Counted from the first letter of the stretch, positions 9,119 through 19,384 are shown. The stretch is DNA of 64,000 bases from Paracoccus sp. M683 (GCF_007096355.1 NZ_VKDF01000005.1:186001-250000), one strand, 5' to 3'. Translations and numbers: made by a program. The notes: a model not told the origin generated them from the sequence alone.

Positions 9119-9164
9119 CCCTGTGACCTGACAGGGCAATCCCGACCCCGGCCGCGACTATAAC
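9119..9164 (+). promoter_or_regulatory. Candidate operator and promoter before the YjhX-like gene
   Basis: A perfect inverted repeat CCCTGT-GACCTG-ACAGGG (9119-9136) sits just upstream of a -10-like TATAAC (9159-9164), about 40 bases before the ATG. The nearby direct repeat TGTCTGAGCTTGTCTGA (about 9094-9110) adds to the impression of a regulated promoter. No good -35 box is visible. Confidence 0.3.
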
Positions 9165-9205
9165 CGCGCCGCCGGTCGCGTTGCATTCAGACGAAAGACC
9201 GACAG

Positions 9206-9469
9206 ATGAATATCTCGAAACGGGAACAGCGCGTGCTGCACGTGCTGGCGCAGGGTGGCTGTATCCGGCATCTGCGTGAAGATGACCGCAGCCGCAGGAT
9301 TACCGGCATCCTGTGCATGACCCGCGATGGCGCCTTGCTGGCCGATTGCGATCTGGACCTGTTCGGCCAGTTGCGCTCGCGCAGGCTGATCGGATCGCTG
9401 AACGGCGAGCCATATCGCATCACGCGCAAGGGCCGGCTGGCGGTCAGGGCCCAGGCCGATAACCGCTAG
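9206..9469 (+). CDS. YjhX/UPF0386-family protein
   Basis: This 87-residue protein starts MNISKREQRVLHVLAQGG and has the UPF0386 (YjhX toxin) pattern of a winged-helix-like fold, with IRHLR, TRDG, DCDLDLFGQLR and a C-terminal YRITRKGRLAVR. In E. coli YjhX is described as the toxin partner of the acetyltransferase-like YjhQ. No GNAT gene is adjacent here, so this is a solitary member and its role as a toxin or DNA-binding regulator is open. The gene overlaps the convergent neighbour by 4 bases at the stop codons. An inverted repeat lies at the expected operator position upstream. Confidence 0.75.
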   Translation: MNISKREQRVLHVLAQGGCIRHLREDDRSRRITGILCMTRDGALLADCDLDLFGQLRSRRLIGSLNGEPYRITRKGRLAVRAQADNR

Positions 9470-9819
9470 TCTGTGCTATCGCGATGCGCCTTGTGATCGG
9501 GCTGATCCGGGCGCATCGCTCCCATCCCGCGCAGCACCTCGTTCGGGATCCGATACAGGCGGATGACGGCAGGCCAGTCGCGCAGCCCGGCGGCTTCGCG
9601 CTGGACCATGAACTCCCACGCGCGGCGGCGGGCCTCTGCCAGCGCCAGCGGCCGGGCGGCCGGATCAGCCTGGTCCAGGCTCTGCAAGGCGGCTTCCATC
9701 CGGCGCGCGCCGTGACCCAGGGCCGAGGCTCGTTCGGCCTGAAACTCGTCTTCCAGCAGGTTATCGCGGTGACGGGCCATGGCAGTGGCCCATTCTATGC
9801 GTGGCAGGATTGTCGACAT
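9466..9819 (-). CDS. Conserved hypothetical protein, DUF6665-like
   Basis: The likely start is the ATG at 9819, giving 117 residues beginning MSTILPRIEWATAMARHRDN. Upstream codons in the same frame are open but atypical. The central segment FQAERASALGHGARRMEAAL resembles the helical DUF6665-type proteins of Rhodobacteraceae, from memory and not verified. The remainder contains REAAGLRDWPAVIRLYRIP. No catalytic motif, signal peptide or membrane segment is visible, so a cytosolic helical protein is likely. It converges on the YjhX-like gene with overlapping stop codons. Confidence 0.62.
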   Translation of the reverse strand: MSTILPRIEWATAMARHRDNLLEDEFQAERASALGHGARRMEAALQSLDQADPAARPLALAEARRRAWEFMVQREAAGLRDWPAVIRLYRIPNEVLRGMGAMRPDQPDHKAHRDSTD

Positions 9820-9930
9820 TGCGGGCGATCCTTTGGGCGTGGCCCCGATCATATCCCGCCAGCCCACCACGGCAAGCGGCACCCGCCGGCGTGGCCCGAG
9901 AAGGGCGGAGGCAGACCGAAGCCTGCCAGC

Positions 9931-11220
9931 CTAGACCTCTTCGATGCGCAGCTCGACCGGTTCGCCGGTCAGAACGCCGGTGCGGGGCAGGGCCTCGATC
10001 GCATGGTCGATGGCATCAGGGGTGGTCTTGTGGGTGACGATCAGCACCGGGACGCGGTCATCATCGGCATGGCCATATTGGCGCATCCGGTCGATCGAGA
10101 TGCCGCTGTCGCCCAGAACCGCCGCCACCTTGGCCAGCGCGCCGGGTTTGTCCTGCAATTCCATCCGCATGTAATAGGCGGCGGGAACGGCAGTGCGGGC
10201 GGGCTGGGCATCGCGCAGCGTGCTCGCCGGCTGGCCAAAGACCGGCAGGCGCACGCCGCGGGCGACCTCGACGATGTCGGACATGACGGCGCTGGCGGTC
10301 GGGCCTTCGCCGGCCCCCGCGCCACGCAGCACGATCTGGCCGACGCTGTCGCCCTCGACCACGACCATATTGGTGCCGCCCTGCAATTGCCCCAAGGGGC
10401 TGTCGGCCGGCACGAGGCAGGGCGACATGCGCTGTTCCAGCCCACGCGCCGTCATCTGCGCCACCCCCAGAAGCTTGATCTTGTAGCCCATGTCAGCCGC
10501 GCGGCGGATATCGTCGATGCTGACGCGCTCGATCCCCTCGATCTCGACGCCGTTGAAATCGACCTTGGTGCCGAAGGCGATCGAGGACAGGATGGCAAGC
10601 TTGTGGCTGGCGTCGATACCGCCCACATCAAGGGTCGGGTCGGCCTCCAGATAGCCCAGTTGGCGGGCTTCCTCGAACACGGTTTCATAGGGCAGACCGG
10701 CGCTTTCCATCCGCGTCAGGATATAGTTGCAGGTGCCGTTCATCACGCCCATGACGCGGTTGATGCCATTGCCGGCCAGCGATTCCGTCATCGTCTTGAT
10801 GACCGGGATGCCGCCCGCCACCGCGGCTTCAAAGCGGATAACCCGGCCCAGGCTTTCGGCCAGCGCCGCCAGTTCCTGCCCATGCACGGCCAGCAGCGCC
10901 TTGTTGGCGGTGACCACGTCCTTGCCGGCGCGCAGTGCGGCCTCGATGCTGTCGCGGGCGATGCCGCTTTCGCCGCCGATCAACTCGACATAGACATCCA
11001 CGTCCCCGCGCGTGGCCAGCGCCATCGCGTCGGTTTCCCAGGCATAGCCCGACAGATCCGCGTCGCGGTTCTTCATCCGGTCACGGGCCGAAACCGCGGT
11101 AATGGCAATGGGCCGGCCCGAGCGTGCGGCCAGCAGATCGACATGTTTCTGCACGATCTTGACCACGCCGGTCCCGACCGTGCCGAGCCCGGCAATGCCA
11201 AGGCGAAGGGGCGCTGACAT
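9931..11220 (-). CDS. hom: Homoserine dehydrogenase
   Basis: Homoserine dehydrogenase reduces aspartate semialdehyde to homoserine with NAD(P)H, at the branch to threonine and methionine. The ATG at 11220 gives 429 residues beginning MSAPLRLGIAGLGTVGTG, with the dinucleotide-binding GLGTVGTG at residues 11-18. The catalytic domain contains AAVAGGIPVIKTM, the conserved NGTCNYILTRM and the DPTLDVGGIDASHKLAIL segment. A C-terminal ACT domain (about 345-425, with DKPGALAKVAAVLGDSGISI) implies feedback control by an amino acid, typically threonine. It is preceded by a good ribosome site (AAGAGGG). It stands alone, unfused to aspartokinase. Confidence 0.95.
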   Translation of the reverse strand: MSAPLRLGIAGLGTVGTGVVKIVQKHVDLLAARSGRPIAITAVSARDRMKNRDADLSGYAWETDAMALATRGDVDVYVELIGGESGIARDSIEAALRAGKDVVTANKALLAVHGQELAALAESLGRVIRFEAAVAGGIPVIKTMTESLAGNGINRVMGVMNGTCNYILTRMESAGLPYETVFEEARQLGYLEADPTLDVGGIDASHKLAILSSIAFGTKVDFNGVEIEGIERVSIDDIRRAADMGYKIKLLGVAQMTARGLEQRMSPCLVPADSPLGQLQGGTNMVVVEGDSVGQIVLRGAGAGEGPTASAVMSDIVEVARGVRLPVFGQPASTLRDAQPARTAVPAAYYMRMELQDKPGALAKVAAVLGDSGISIDRMRQYGHADDDRVPVLIVTHKTTPDAIDHAIEALPRTGVLTGEPVELRIEEV

Positions 11221-11292
11221 GATGTCCCTCTTGTTGCGTAACGCAGGGGTGTTAGCGCGACAGGGCCGGCGTTGCAACGCGCTTTGGCCAGG

Positions 11293-11742
11293 TCACAGCC
11301 AGCGCCGCACCCGGTTTGCATAGGCTGCAAACCCTGCGGGAAAGGCGGTTGCCAGCCGGGCTTCCTCGGGGGCGATGAAGCGGCGATTGATGATGGCCAC
11401 GAAGACCGGGATCAGAACCAGCGCCGGCAGGGCGCGAAACGCCAGGCAAAGACCCGTCAGCAGCGCAGCATCGGCCAGATAGATCGGGTTGCGGGACCAG
11501 CGAAAAGGGCCATCGGTAATCAGCGCCGATGGCTGGCCGAACGGGTTGGGCGAGGTCTTGGACCGGTGGAAATGGACCATCGCCCAGATCATGATGACCA
11601 ATGCGGCCAGAGCGATCAGCCAGCCGACGCTCGCCAGCCAGGCCGTGCCCAAGGGCAGCACCCTGCCGGTGATCCAGATCGCCAGCGCGAATCCCAAGGC
11701 CCAGGATTGCGGGTAATCGGGTGTAAGCGGCCAGTTCTTCAC
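11293..11742 (-). CDS. Isoprenylcysteine carboxyl methyltransferase-like membrane protein
   Basis: The start is set at the GTG at 11742, which overlaps the upstream stop as GTGA and gives 149 residues beginning VKNWPLTPDYPQSWAL. There are about four hydrophobic segments. The C-terminal half has the PEMT/ICMT signature: FHRSKTSPNPFGQPSALITDG, then GPFRWSRNPIYLADAALL, then EEARLATAFPAGFAAYANRV. These are S-adenosylmethionine-dependent integral membrane methyltransferases. Bacterial members have mostly unknown substrates (lipids or small molecules). It appears to be cotranscribed with the preceding hypothetical gene. Confidence 0.8.
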   Translation of the reverse strand: MKNWPLTPDYPQSWALGFALAIWITGRVLPLGTAWLASVGWLIALAALVIMIWAMVHFHRSKTSPNPFGQPSALITDGPFRWSRNPIYLADAALLTGLCLAFRALPALVLIPVFVAIINRRFIAPEEARLATAFPAGFAAYANRVRRWL

Positions 11743-12284
11743 CTTGGTGCCTCGGTATTGTCCAGGTTGGCATCGTCCCACCCGGCCCATTCGCCGTCGA
11801 TCCCCGTGGCCCGCATGACGCTGACCACCCTGCGCGCAGTCCCGAGCGTGTCGGCATGGATCGTCAATACATCGTCGGGGCTCATGTCGTCAGGGTAATG
11901 CTCGCCTTTGGTGTTGATAAAGGTCGGGTGCCAATACCCCGGTTCGCGTCCCTTGCGCCACGAGGCGTGGCACAGCAGATTGCGCAGTGGCCGGATACGA
12001 TACAGCTCATCCGCTAGAATATGCCGGTCGGCAACTTCGGCCTGCTTCATCGCAGCAACAAAGCTGTCGATCAGCGTGCCAAGCGTGTCATCGGCGATAT
12101 CCTCCATCCGGCGCAGCCATTTCCGCATTGCCTTTTCCGACACATCCTGACCCAGCCCCTTGCGGGTCAGCGAAAAGATCGCGCGTTTCAGCGCCTCTTC
12201 CAGAAAGCCGAAACCCGATACGGCATGGCCGATGGCGGTGGCCATGTCATCGGACAGGCGGTCGGGTGCGCGTGGTATCGTCAT
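11739..12284 (-). CDS. Conserved hypothetical protein, 181 aa
   Basis: The family is not recognised. The protein begins MTIPRAPDRLSDDMATAIGH and is rich in charged helices. It includes FGFLEEALKRAIFSL, then a segment RIRPLRNLLCHASWRKG, which recalls proteins that sense or bind nucleic acids or helical partners (a RNLLCH pattern occurs in several HEPN-like and immunity-type proteins, though this is weak). It has no signal peptide or membrane span, so it is probably cytosolic. It overlaps the methyltransferase-like gene by 4 bases, suggesting a two-gene operon. The upstream region carries one member of the GGATATTT repeat family. Confidence 0.62.
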   Translation of the reverse strand: MTIPRAPDRLSDDMATAIGHAVSGFGFLEEALKRAIFSLTRKGLGQDVSEKAMRKWLRRMEDIADDTLGTLIDSFVAAMKQAEVADRHILADELYRIRPLRNLLCHASWRKGREPGYWHPTFINTKGEHYPDDMSPDDVLTIHADTLGTARRVVSVMRATGIDGEWAGWDDANLDNTEAPR

Positions 12285-12326
12285 GGTCCGGTTCTAGCGG
12301 GGAAAAAGGGGGCTGTCTGCCCCCTC

Positions 12327-12368
12327 TTGGCCATTCGGCCAATTCACCCCCGAGGATATTTTCGGCAC
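12327..12368 (+). repeat. GGATATTT repeat, copy 1a (hairpin + core)
   Basis: Hairpin TTGGCC-ATTC-GGCCAA (12327-12342) is followed by a C-rich spacer and the core GAGGATATTTTCGGCAC. It faces an inverted copy at 12398-12441. The arms GGATATTTTCGGCAC (12354-12368) and GTGCCGAAATATCC (12398-12411) are complementary apart from one extra T. Confidence 0.65.
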
Positions 12369-12397
12369 GGGTGAAATCAGGTCTCAGGCCATCATTC

Positions 12398-12441
12398 GTG
12401 CCGAAATATCCCACGGGGGTCTGGGGGTGTGAAACCCCCAG
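12398..12441 (-). repeat. GGATATTT repeat, copy 1b, also terminator-like for mcm
   Basis: On the minus strand, CTGGGGG-TTTCACA-CCCCCAG (12441-12421) is a perfect 7-bp hairpin. It is followed by ACCCCCGTGGGATATTTCGGCAC. It lies 18 bases past the mcm stop codon on the mcm strand, the place of a transcription terminator. Confidence 0.7.
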
Positions 12442-12459
12442 CCATCGCGGGACGCAGGA

Positions 12460-14604
12460 TCAGGCGGCGCGGGTTTCGCGAATCAGGCGCAGGATATCGG
12501 CGGCGGCGGCGGGGATGTTGGTGCCGGGGCCGAAGATCGCCTTGACGCCTGCCTGTTTCAGGAAGTCGTAATCCTGCTGGGGAATGACGCCGCCGCAGAT
12601 GACCAGAACCTGACCCGCGCCCTGTGCCTTCAGCGCCTCGATCAGCTTGGGCGCAAGGGTCTTGTGGCCGGCCGCCTGGCTGCTGATGCCGATCACATGG
12701 ACGTCATTGTCCACCGCGTCCTGCGCGGCTTCTTCCGGGGTCTGGAACAGGGGGCCGACATCGACGTCGAACCCGATATCGGCGAATGCGGTGGCGATGA
12801 CCTTGGCGCCCCGGTCATGGCCGTCCTGGCCCATCTTCACCACCAGCATGCGCGGGCGGCGGCCTTCCTCCTCGGCGAATTTGTCGACATCGCGCTGGAT
12901 GGCGGCAAAGCCCTCGTCGCCCTCGTAGGCAGCGCCATAGACCCCGGCCAGCATCTTGACCTCGGCGCGGTGGCGGCCGAACACTTTTTCCATAGCCATG
13001 CTGATTTCTCCGACTGATGCGCGGGCGCGGGCGGCCTCGACGGCCGCTTCCAGCAGGTTGCCGCCGTCCTTGGCGCGGCGGGTGACTTCGTCCAGCGCCG
13101 CCTGGGTGGCGGCCTCGTCACGGCTGGCGCGGATGGATTGCAGCCGGGCGATCTGGGAATCGCGGACCTTCATATTGTCGATATCGAGGATATCCAGCGG
13201 GTCCTCGCGGTCCTTGCGGTATTTGTTGACGCCGACGATGACCTCGGTGCCCCGGTCGATCATGGCCTGACGGCGGGCGGCGGTTTCCTCGATCCTGAGC
13301 TTGGGCATGCCAGAGGCCACGGCCTTGGTCATGCCGCCCAGTTCCTCGACTTCTTCGATCAGGGCCCAGGCCTTTTCGGCCAGTTCGGCGGTCAGGCTTT
13401 CGATGTAATAGCTGCCGGCCAGCGGATCGACGACATGGGTGATGCCGGTTTCCTCTTGCAGGATCAGCTGGGTGTTCCGTGCTATCCGGGCCGAGAAATC
13501 GGTGGGCAGGGCGATGGCCTCGTCCAGCGCATTGGTGTGCAGCGATTGCGTGCCGCCAAGGGCTGCCGACATCGCCTCATAGGCCGTGCGGACGACGTTG
13601 TTATAGGGGTCCTGTTCCTGCAAGCTGACGCCCGAGGTCTGGCAATGGGTGCGCAGCATCAGCGAGCTTTGCTTTTTCGCGCCAAATTCCGACATGATCC
13701 GGTGCCACAGCAGGCGGGCGGCGCGCAGCTTGGCGATTTCCATGAAGAAATTCATGCCGATGGCGAAGAAGAACGAAAGCCGCCCGGCAAAGGCATCCAC
13801 ATCCATGCCCGCCGCGATGGCCGCGCGCACATATTCGCGCCCGTCGGCCAGCGTATAGGCCAGTTCCTGCACCAGGTTCGCGCCCGCTTCCTGCATGTGA
13901 TAGCCGGAAATCGAGATCGAGTTGAACCTGGGCATCTCATTGCTGGTATATTCAATGATATCCGCGATGATCCGCATCGAGGGTTCGGGCGGATAGACAT
14001 AGGTGTTCCGCACCATGAACTCTTTCAGAATGTCGTTCTGGATGGTGCCCGACAGGACCGAGCGATCATGCCCCTGTTCCTCGCCCGCGACGATGAAATT
14101 CGCCAGAATCGGGATGACTGCGCCGTTCATGGTCATGCTGACGCTGACCTTGTCCAGCGGGATGCCATCGAACAGGATCTTCATGTCCTCGACGCTGTCG
14201 ATCGCCACGCCCGCCTTGCCCACATCGCCCTCGACACGCGGGTGGTCGCTGTCATAGCCGCGATGGGTGGCCAGATCGAAGGCCACCGAAACGCCCTGCT
14301 GCCCGGCAGCAAGGTTGCGGCGATAGAAGGCGTTGGATTCTTCGGCGGTGGAAAAGCCCGCATATTGGCGGATGGTCCAGGGGCGGCCGGCATACATCGT
14401 TGCGCGAGGGCCTCGGGTGAAAGGCGCCAGCCCTGGCAGGCTGTTCATATGGTCCAGCTCGTCGGTATCTTCGGCCGTATACAACGGCTTGACGGTGATG
14501 CCTTCCAGCGTGTCCCAGTTCAGGCTGTCGGGCGATTTGCCGCGCAATTCCTTTTCAGCCAGCTTCTGCCAGTCGGCCAATGTAGGCTTTGATGTGTCGG
14601 TCAT
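12460..14604 (-). CDS. mcmA: Methylmalonyl-CoA mutase
   Basis: This adenosylcobalamin enzyme interconverts (R)-methylmalonyl-CoA and succinyl-CoA, the last step of propionyl-CoA assimilation. The ATG at 14604 gives 714 residues starting [20 protein letters not shown], the normal length of the large or single-chain form. The N-terminal TIM barrel carries [32 protein letters not shown] and [11 protein letters not shown]. The C-terminal cobalamin domain has the base-off motif DxHxxG as DGHDRG near residue 595, plus GISSQAAGH and VICGGVIP. Earlier in-frame codons upstream are not needed. It lies at the end of the propionate locus, with two opposite-strand genes between it and pccA, and is followed by a hairpin repeat. 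Confidence 0.96.
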   Translation of the reverse strand: MTDTSKPTLADWQKLAEKELRGKSPDSLNWDTLEGITVKPLYTAEDTDELDHMNSLPGLAPFTRGPRATMYAGRPWTIRQYAGFSTAEESNAFYRRNLAAGQQGVSVAFDLATHRGYDSDHPRVEGDVGKAGVAIDSVEDMKILFDGIPLDKVSVSMTMNGAVIPILANFIVAGEEQGHDRSVLSGTIQNDILKEFMVRNTYVYPPEPSMRIIADIIEYTSNEMPRFNSISISGYHMQEAGANLVQELAYTLADGREYVRAAIAAGMDVDAFAGRLSFFFAIGMNFFMEIAKLRAARLLWHRIMSEFGAKKQSSLMLRTHCQTSGVSLQEQDPYNNVVRTAYEAMSAALGGTQSLHTNALDEAIALPTDFSARIARNTQLILQEETGITHVVDPLAGSYYIESLTAELAEKAWALIEEVEELGGMTKAVASGMPKLRIEETAARRQAMIDRGTEVIVGVNKYRKDREDPLDILDIDNMKVRDSQIARLQSIRASRDEAATQAALDEVTRRAKDGGNLLEAAVEAARARASVGEISMAMEKVFGRHRAEVKMLAGVYGAAYEGDEGFAAIQRDVDKFAEEEGRRPRMLVVKMGQDGHDRGAKVIATAFADIGFDVDVGPLFQTPEEAAQDAVDNDVHVIGISSQAAGHKTLAPKLIEALKAQGAGQVLVICGGVIPQQDYDFLKQAGVKAIFGPGTNIPAAAADILRLIRETRAA

Positions 14605-14666
14605 GTGCGTTCCGTCCTTTCGTCGCGGCGCGTCTGCCCTATATTCCAAAGGGGAAAGAGGTGCCG

Positions 14667-15185
14667 ATGTATCTGAAACCCGTTCTGTTCGTGATGCTTC
14701 TGGCCGCTATGGGGCCGGGGAAAACCGCTGCGCCGCCCGAGGTCGCGCCCGTGCCCGAGTCCGTGCCCGAGCCCGCGCCAGCCGAGGTCGTGGCCGAGCC
14801 TGCCACCCCTGAACCGCCGCAACTGGTCGTGCTGGCGGGCGGCGATGCCGATCCGGCGCAGTTCATGTGGCAGCAGCGGCCGGTCGTGGTGTTCGCTGAC
14901 AGCCCGCAGGATCCGGCCTTTACCGAGCAGATGAATGCCCTGACCCGCGAACCGGCGGGACTGATCCAGCGCGACGTGGTGGTGATCACCGATACCGACC
15001 CGGCCAATCCCAGCAGCTGGCGCAGCACCCTGCATCCGCGTGGTTTCTCGCTGGTGCTGCTGGACAAGGACGGGCAGGTCAAGCTGCGCAAGCCGATCCC
15101 GTGGAGCGCGCGGGAAATCAACCGGGCCATCGACAAGTTTCCGCTGCGCCGGCAGGAAATCGGCCGGGCAGGGGTGCTGCCCTAG
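14667..15185 (+). CDS. DUF4174-domain protein, secreted or anchored
   Basis: The ATG at 14667 follows the good ribosome site GGGGAAAGAGG. The 172-residue protein begins [20 protein letters not shown], a signal-peptide-like or membrane-anchor segment. A Pro/Glu/Val-rich linker follows (about 20-55), then a thioredoxin-like DUF4174 region with [34 protein letters not shown] and [22 protein letters not shown]4174 proteins have no established activity; the fold resembles peroxiredoxin/thioredoxin but no redox cysteine is present. It is transcribed divergently from mcm, across a 62-base gap, and may share its control region. Confidence 0.75.
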   Translation: MYLKPVLFVMLLAAMGPGKTAAPPEVAPVPESVPEPAPAEVVAEPATPEPPQLVVLAGGDADPAQFMWQQRPVVVFADSPQDPAFTEQMNALTREPAGLIQRDVVVITDTDPANPSSWRSTLHPRGFSLVLLDKDGQVKLRKPIPWSAREINRAIDKFPLRRQEIGRAGVLP

Positions 15186-15306
15186 ACCGCGCGCAGGCGT
15201 TGCGTTGATCAGTCGTGTCTGATGCGAAATGTTGTGGAATTGCGCGACGCGGCTTATATTGTGGGTAACGGGCGGCATGATCGCCGTTGTGACAGAGGAT
15301 CGGGCC

Positions 15307-15507
15307 ATGGCAAATCCAAGCAATGACAAGCTTGCCACCCAGGATGCCCGTGCCCGTGCAGGGCGCGACGCGCGTGAGACGCGCGAAATGTCCGATGCCG
15401 CGCGCCAGCCGCTGAAACCCGTGCGCCGGCGCCGGGCCAATGATATCACCAGTGCCATCGGTCTGACGCCCATCACAGGTCTCTCGGGTCCGAAGATCGC
15501 CTATTAG
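15307..15507 (+). CDS. Small basic hypothetical protein, 66 aa
   Basis: The start chosen is the ATG at 15307 (MANPSNDKLATQDARARAGR), preceded by AGAGGAT; earlier in-frame starts lack a ribosome site. The protein is rich in Arg, Ala and Asp and contains KPVRRRRANDITSAIGL near its middle. It has no membrane segment. The last 35 bases overlap the 3' end of the convergent membrane-protein gene at 15473-16111. The family is not recognised. Its small size and basic charge would allow nucleic acid binding, but that is only a suggestion. Confidence 0.55.
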   Translation: MANPSNDKLATQDARARAGRDARETREMSDAARQPLKPVRRRRANDITSAIGLTPITGLSGPKIAY

Positions 15508-16111
15508 GCGTATCCGCCACCAGATCGCCCTCGACCTCCCGCCGGCGTCGCGTCAGCATGGCCGCGACCTCTGAGGCACCGCCTTTCAGGCTGGCGGTCA
15601 ACACCTCCATCGCATCAAGGCCCGTTTCCAGCGTTTCCTCGTTCAGCGTCAGATAGTCGCGGAACATATCGGCCGCGCGGCGGGGGTAATCCTTGGCATT
15701 GCTGCGGATGTCCTGCGCCAGTGCGGCGCGAACAGCCAGCAGCCGATAATATCGCACGACGGGGTCGATGGCCCATTCGGGCAGCATGTGAACCTCTTCC
15801 ACGATGGCGCGGAAGATGCGGTCATTGGCGTCATGGGGAAGGATCGGCAGGTAATCATCGTCTGTGATCTGCGACAACGTCTGCAAGCCGCCGGCATCGC
15901 GCTGGCCTTCCAGCGCGACGACATGGGCGCGGATCTCGGCCAGCAGGGCGCGCTGGATGTCGTTGATGCGTTCGACGCGCAACAGCTTGTCGCGGCGGCG
16001 TGACAGCGCATGTGTCCAGAACCACCCGGCCGCGACCACGCCACCGCCGACAAGCGCGGTGACAAGGGACGCGATGACCCGGTCGTTCAGAAGCAGAAGC
16101 TGCCAGTCCAT
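15473..16111 (-). CDS. Membrane-anchored hypothetical protein between pccA and mcm
   Basis: This 212-residue protein has one N-terminal membrane segment (about 13-33: VIASLVTALVGGGVVAAGWF). A long helical cytoplasmic part follows, with KLLRVERINDIQRALLAEIR and a C-terminal RRRREVEGDLVADTPNRRSS. No known domain is recognised. Its start lies only 5 bases past the pccA stop, so it should be cotranscribed with pccA. That suggests a role tied to propionate metabolism or merely a conserved neighbour. The gene end overlaps a convergent small gene by 35 bases. Confidence 0.7.
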   Translation of the reverse strand: MDWQLLLLNDRVIASLVTALVGGGVVAAGWFWTHALSRRRDKLLRVERINDIQRALLAEIRAHVVALEGQRDAGGLQTLSQITDDDYLPILPHDANDRIFRAIVEEVHMLPEWAIDPVVRYYRLLAVRAALAQDIRSNAKDYPRRAADMFRDYLTLNEETLETGLDAMEVLTASLKGGASEVAAMLTRRRREVEGDLVADTPNRRSSDPRDL

Positions 16112-16116
16112 CGGAC

Positions 16117-18165
<2,049 letters not shown>

Positions 18166-18192
18166 GGCTGTCCCTGCGGGTGGAAAAGAAAA

Positions 18193-18223
18193 ACGCCGCC
18201 CCCGCCAGATGCGGGAACGGCGT
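18193..18223 (-). terminator. Intrinsic terminator upstream of pccA
   Basis: On the minus strand the sequence forms an ACGCCG...CGGCGT stem extended by CCCGC/GCGGG through two G-T wobbles, about 13 pairs with a 5-base loop. It runs into TTTTTCTTTTC (18193-18183). It sits 50 bases past the 74-aa lipoprotein stop and just before pccA, so it should stop transcription coming from the pccB side. Confidence 0.8.
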
Positions 18224-18273
18224 CAAAGATGGATGCTGCGATGGCCGGCTGGCCGCGCAGGATCAGGCTTGCG

Positions 18274-18498
18274 TTACTGGCACAGGCGAACGTCGTCGCA
18301 CAGCGCGCCGCCGGCAGCGCCGATGGCTGCGGCCTTGTAGTAATCGCTTTCCTCACGGCCGCCGACATGGGCAGCGGTCGCGCCGACTGCGGCACCGATG
18401 ATGGCGCGGTCGGTATCGGTCGGGTTGATGCCCTGGGTGCAGCCGGCGACGGCGAAACCAAGAGCGGCAATGACCGCAAATGTCGCGGATTTACGCAT
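18274..18498 (-). CDS. Glycine-zipper lipoprotein, 74 aa
   Basis: The N-terminus MRKSATFAVIAALGFAVAGC is a lipoprotein signal with the acylated Cys20 in the lipobox AVAGC. The mature part carries GxxxG-like repeats (AIIGAAVGATAAHVGG, then AAAIGAAGGALCDDVRLC), which mark glycine-zipper proteins that insert in or lie along membranes. The end GGALCDDVRLC is nearly identical to the end of the neighbouring 79-aa lipoprotein (GALCDDARVC), so the two are tandem paralogues. The function is unknown. It is followed by a strong intrinsic terminator. Confidence 0.75.
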   Translation of the reverse strand: MRKSATFAVIAALGFAVAGCTQGINPTDTDRAIIGAAVGATAAHVGGREESDYYKAAAIGAAGGALCDDVRLCQ

Positions 18499-18561
18499 GG
18501 AAGAAATCCTTCAGTTATCACGAAAGACGGGCGGACGCCGCGCCTTGACCGGATCGCAACA

Positions 18562-18593
18562 CGCGGGCTGGCGAGCGGTTCCGCCTGCCCGCG
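18562..18593 (-). terminator. Hairpin between the two lipoprotein genes
   Basis: CGCGGGC and GCCCGCG form a 7-bp outer stem, and GGCG/CGCC forms a 4-bp inner stem separated by one-base bulges. The hairpin follows the 79-aa lipoprotein stop by 17 bases. There is no T-run, so it may act as an mRNA 3' stabiliser or partial terminator. Confidence 0.4.
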
Positions 18594-18609
18594 ATCACGC
18601 TTCTGTGGA

Positions 18610-18849
18610 TCAGTAGCCCGAGGCGCAGACGCGTGCGTCGTCGCATAGCGCACCGGCAGCAGCGCCCAGTGCGGCGCCCGAAGCGATGTCTTCGTCCAGG
18701 GCCTTGGCGATGACGGCACCGGCAACGGCGCCACCGGCAGCGCGCTGCGCGTCAGGCGACAGGCCGGTCTGGTAGCCCTGGGCGCAAGCCGACAGCGTGG
18801 CCGCGACAAGAACGGCGCCCGAAAGGCGGAAGAAGGTTGAAATCTGCAT
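18610..18849 (-). CDS. Glycine-zipper lipoprotein, 79 aa
   Basis: The N-terminus MQISTFFRLSGAVLVAATLS ends in a lipobox with the acylated Cys22 (TLSAC). The mature chain has QRAAGGAVAGAVIAKALDED and ASGAALGAAAGALCDDARVC, both glycine-zipper patterns, and two C-terminal cysteines (CDD...VC) shared with the paralogue at 18274-18498. Outer-membrane attachment is expected. Tandem duplication is the simplest origin. The gene has its own 127-base upstream gap. A direct link to propionate metabolism is not evident. Confidence 0.75.
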   Translation of the reverse strand: MQISTFFRLSGAVLVAATLSACAQGYQTGLSPDAQRAAGGAVAGAVIAKALDEDIASGAALGAAAGALCDDARVCASGY

Positions 18850-18976
18850 ATGTCTCTGCCTGTAATTGAGACCCGGTTGTGGGTCGGTTGTAGATATTGG
18901 CTGAATATTGCACGGGCAGAGGCGGCGTCAAACTGACAAGCATGTGACGAATCGAGGATAGGCAGCAATTTGCGCA

Positions 18977-19384
18977 TCAGCGATCGCTCTCGTCATCGTT
19001 ATCCCAGTCGTCATCCTGCCAGTCGTCCTGATCCGCACCCTGCTTGAACAATTGCGGAAAAGAGGCCTCGGCCACAGCCATATCGACCCGCAGAAGCTGG
19101 TCGTAATCGGTCGGGTCCAGTTGCCCGACTGCAACAACCTCGCGCCCGATCAGCCAGGACAGGCGACCCGCATCCAGGTTTCCGCGTTGAAACTCTTCGG
19201 CGCCGAAATGTTCGATCAGCGCGGCCAGAAAACCCTCGTCCGCGCGGCGATCCGGGGCCCTGCGGTCGCGAAAGCGTTCGCGCCGGACCAGCGGCGTTGC
19301 GCCCTTCTTGTTGACGGCGCGGCGAATGGTGAACTGGAAATCGGTGCCCGGCAGGCGACCCGGAAAGCCGCGATGTTTCAGCAT
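18977..19384 (-). CDS. Conserved hypothetical protein, 135 aa
   Basis: The protein begins MLKHRGFPGRLPGTDFQFTI and is soluble and charged. It ends in a strongly acidic tail with QDDWQDDDWDNDDESDR. The middle has DEGFLAALIEHFGAEEFQRG followed by GRLSWLIGREVVAVGQLDP, predicted to be helical. I do not recognise the family, though genes of this kind commonly sit between pccB and pccA in Rhodobacteraceae (from memory). No signal peptide or membrane span is present. It lies on the same strand as pccB and may belong to its transcript together with the 47-aa lipoprotein. Confidence 0.65.
   Translation of the reverse strand: MLKHRGFPGRLPGTDFQFTIRRAVNKKGATPLVRRERFRDRRAPDRRADEGFLAALIEHFGAEEFQRGNLDAGRLSWLIGREVVAVGQLDPTDYDQLLRVDMAVAEASFPQLFKQGADQDDWQDDDWDNDDESDR

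Noticed and set aside
13138..14592. Plus-strand open frame of 484 codons opposite mcm
   Set aside because: Antisense shadow of methylmalonyl-CoA mutase, with His/Gly/Asp-rich composition typical of such frames.
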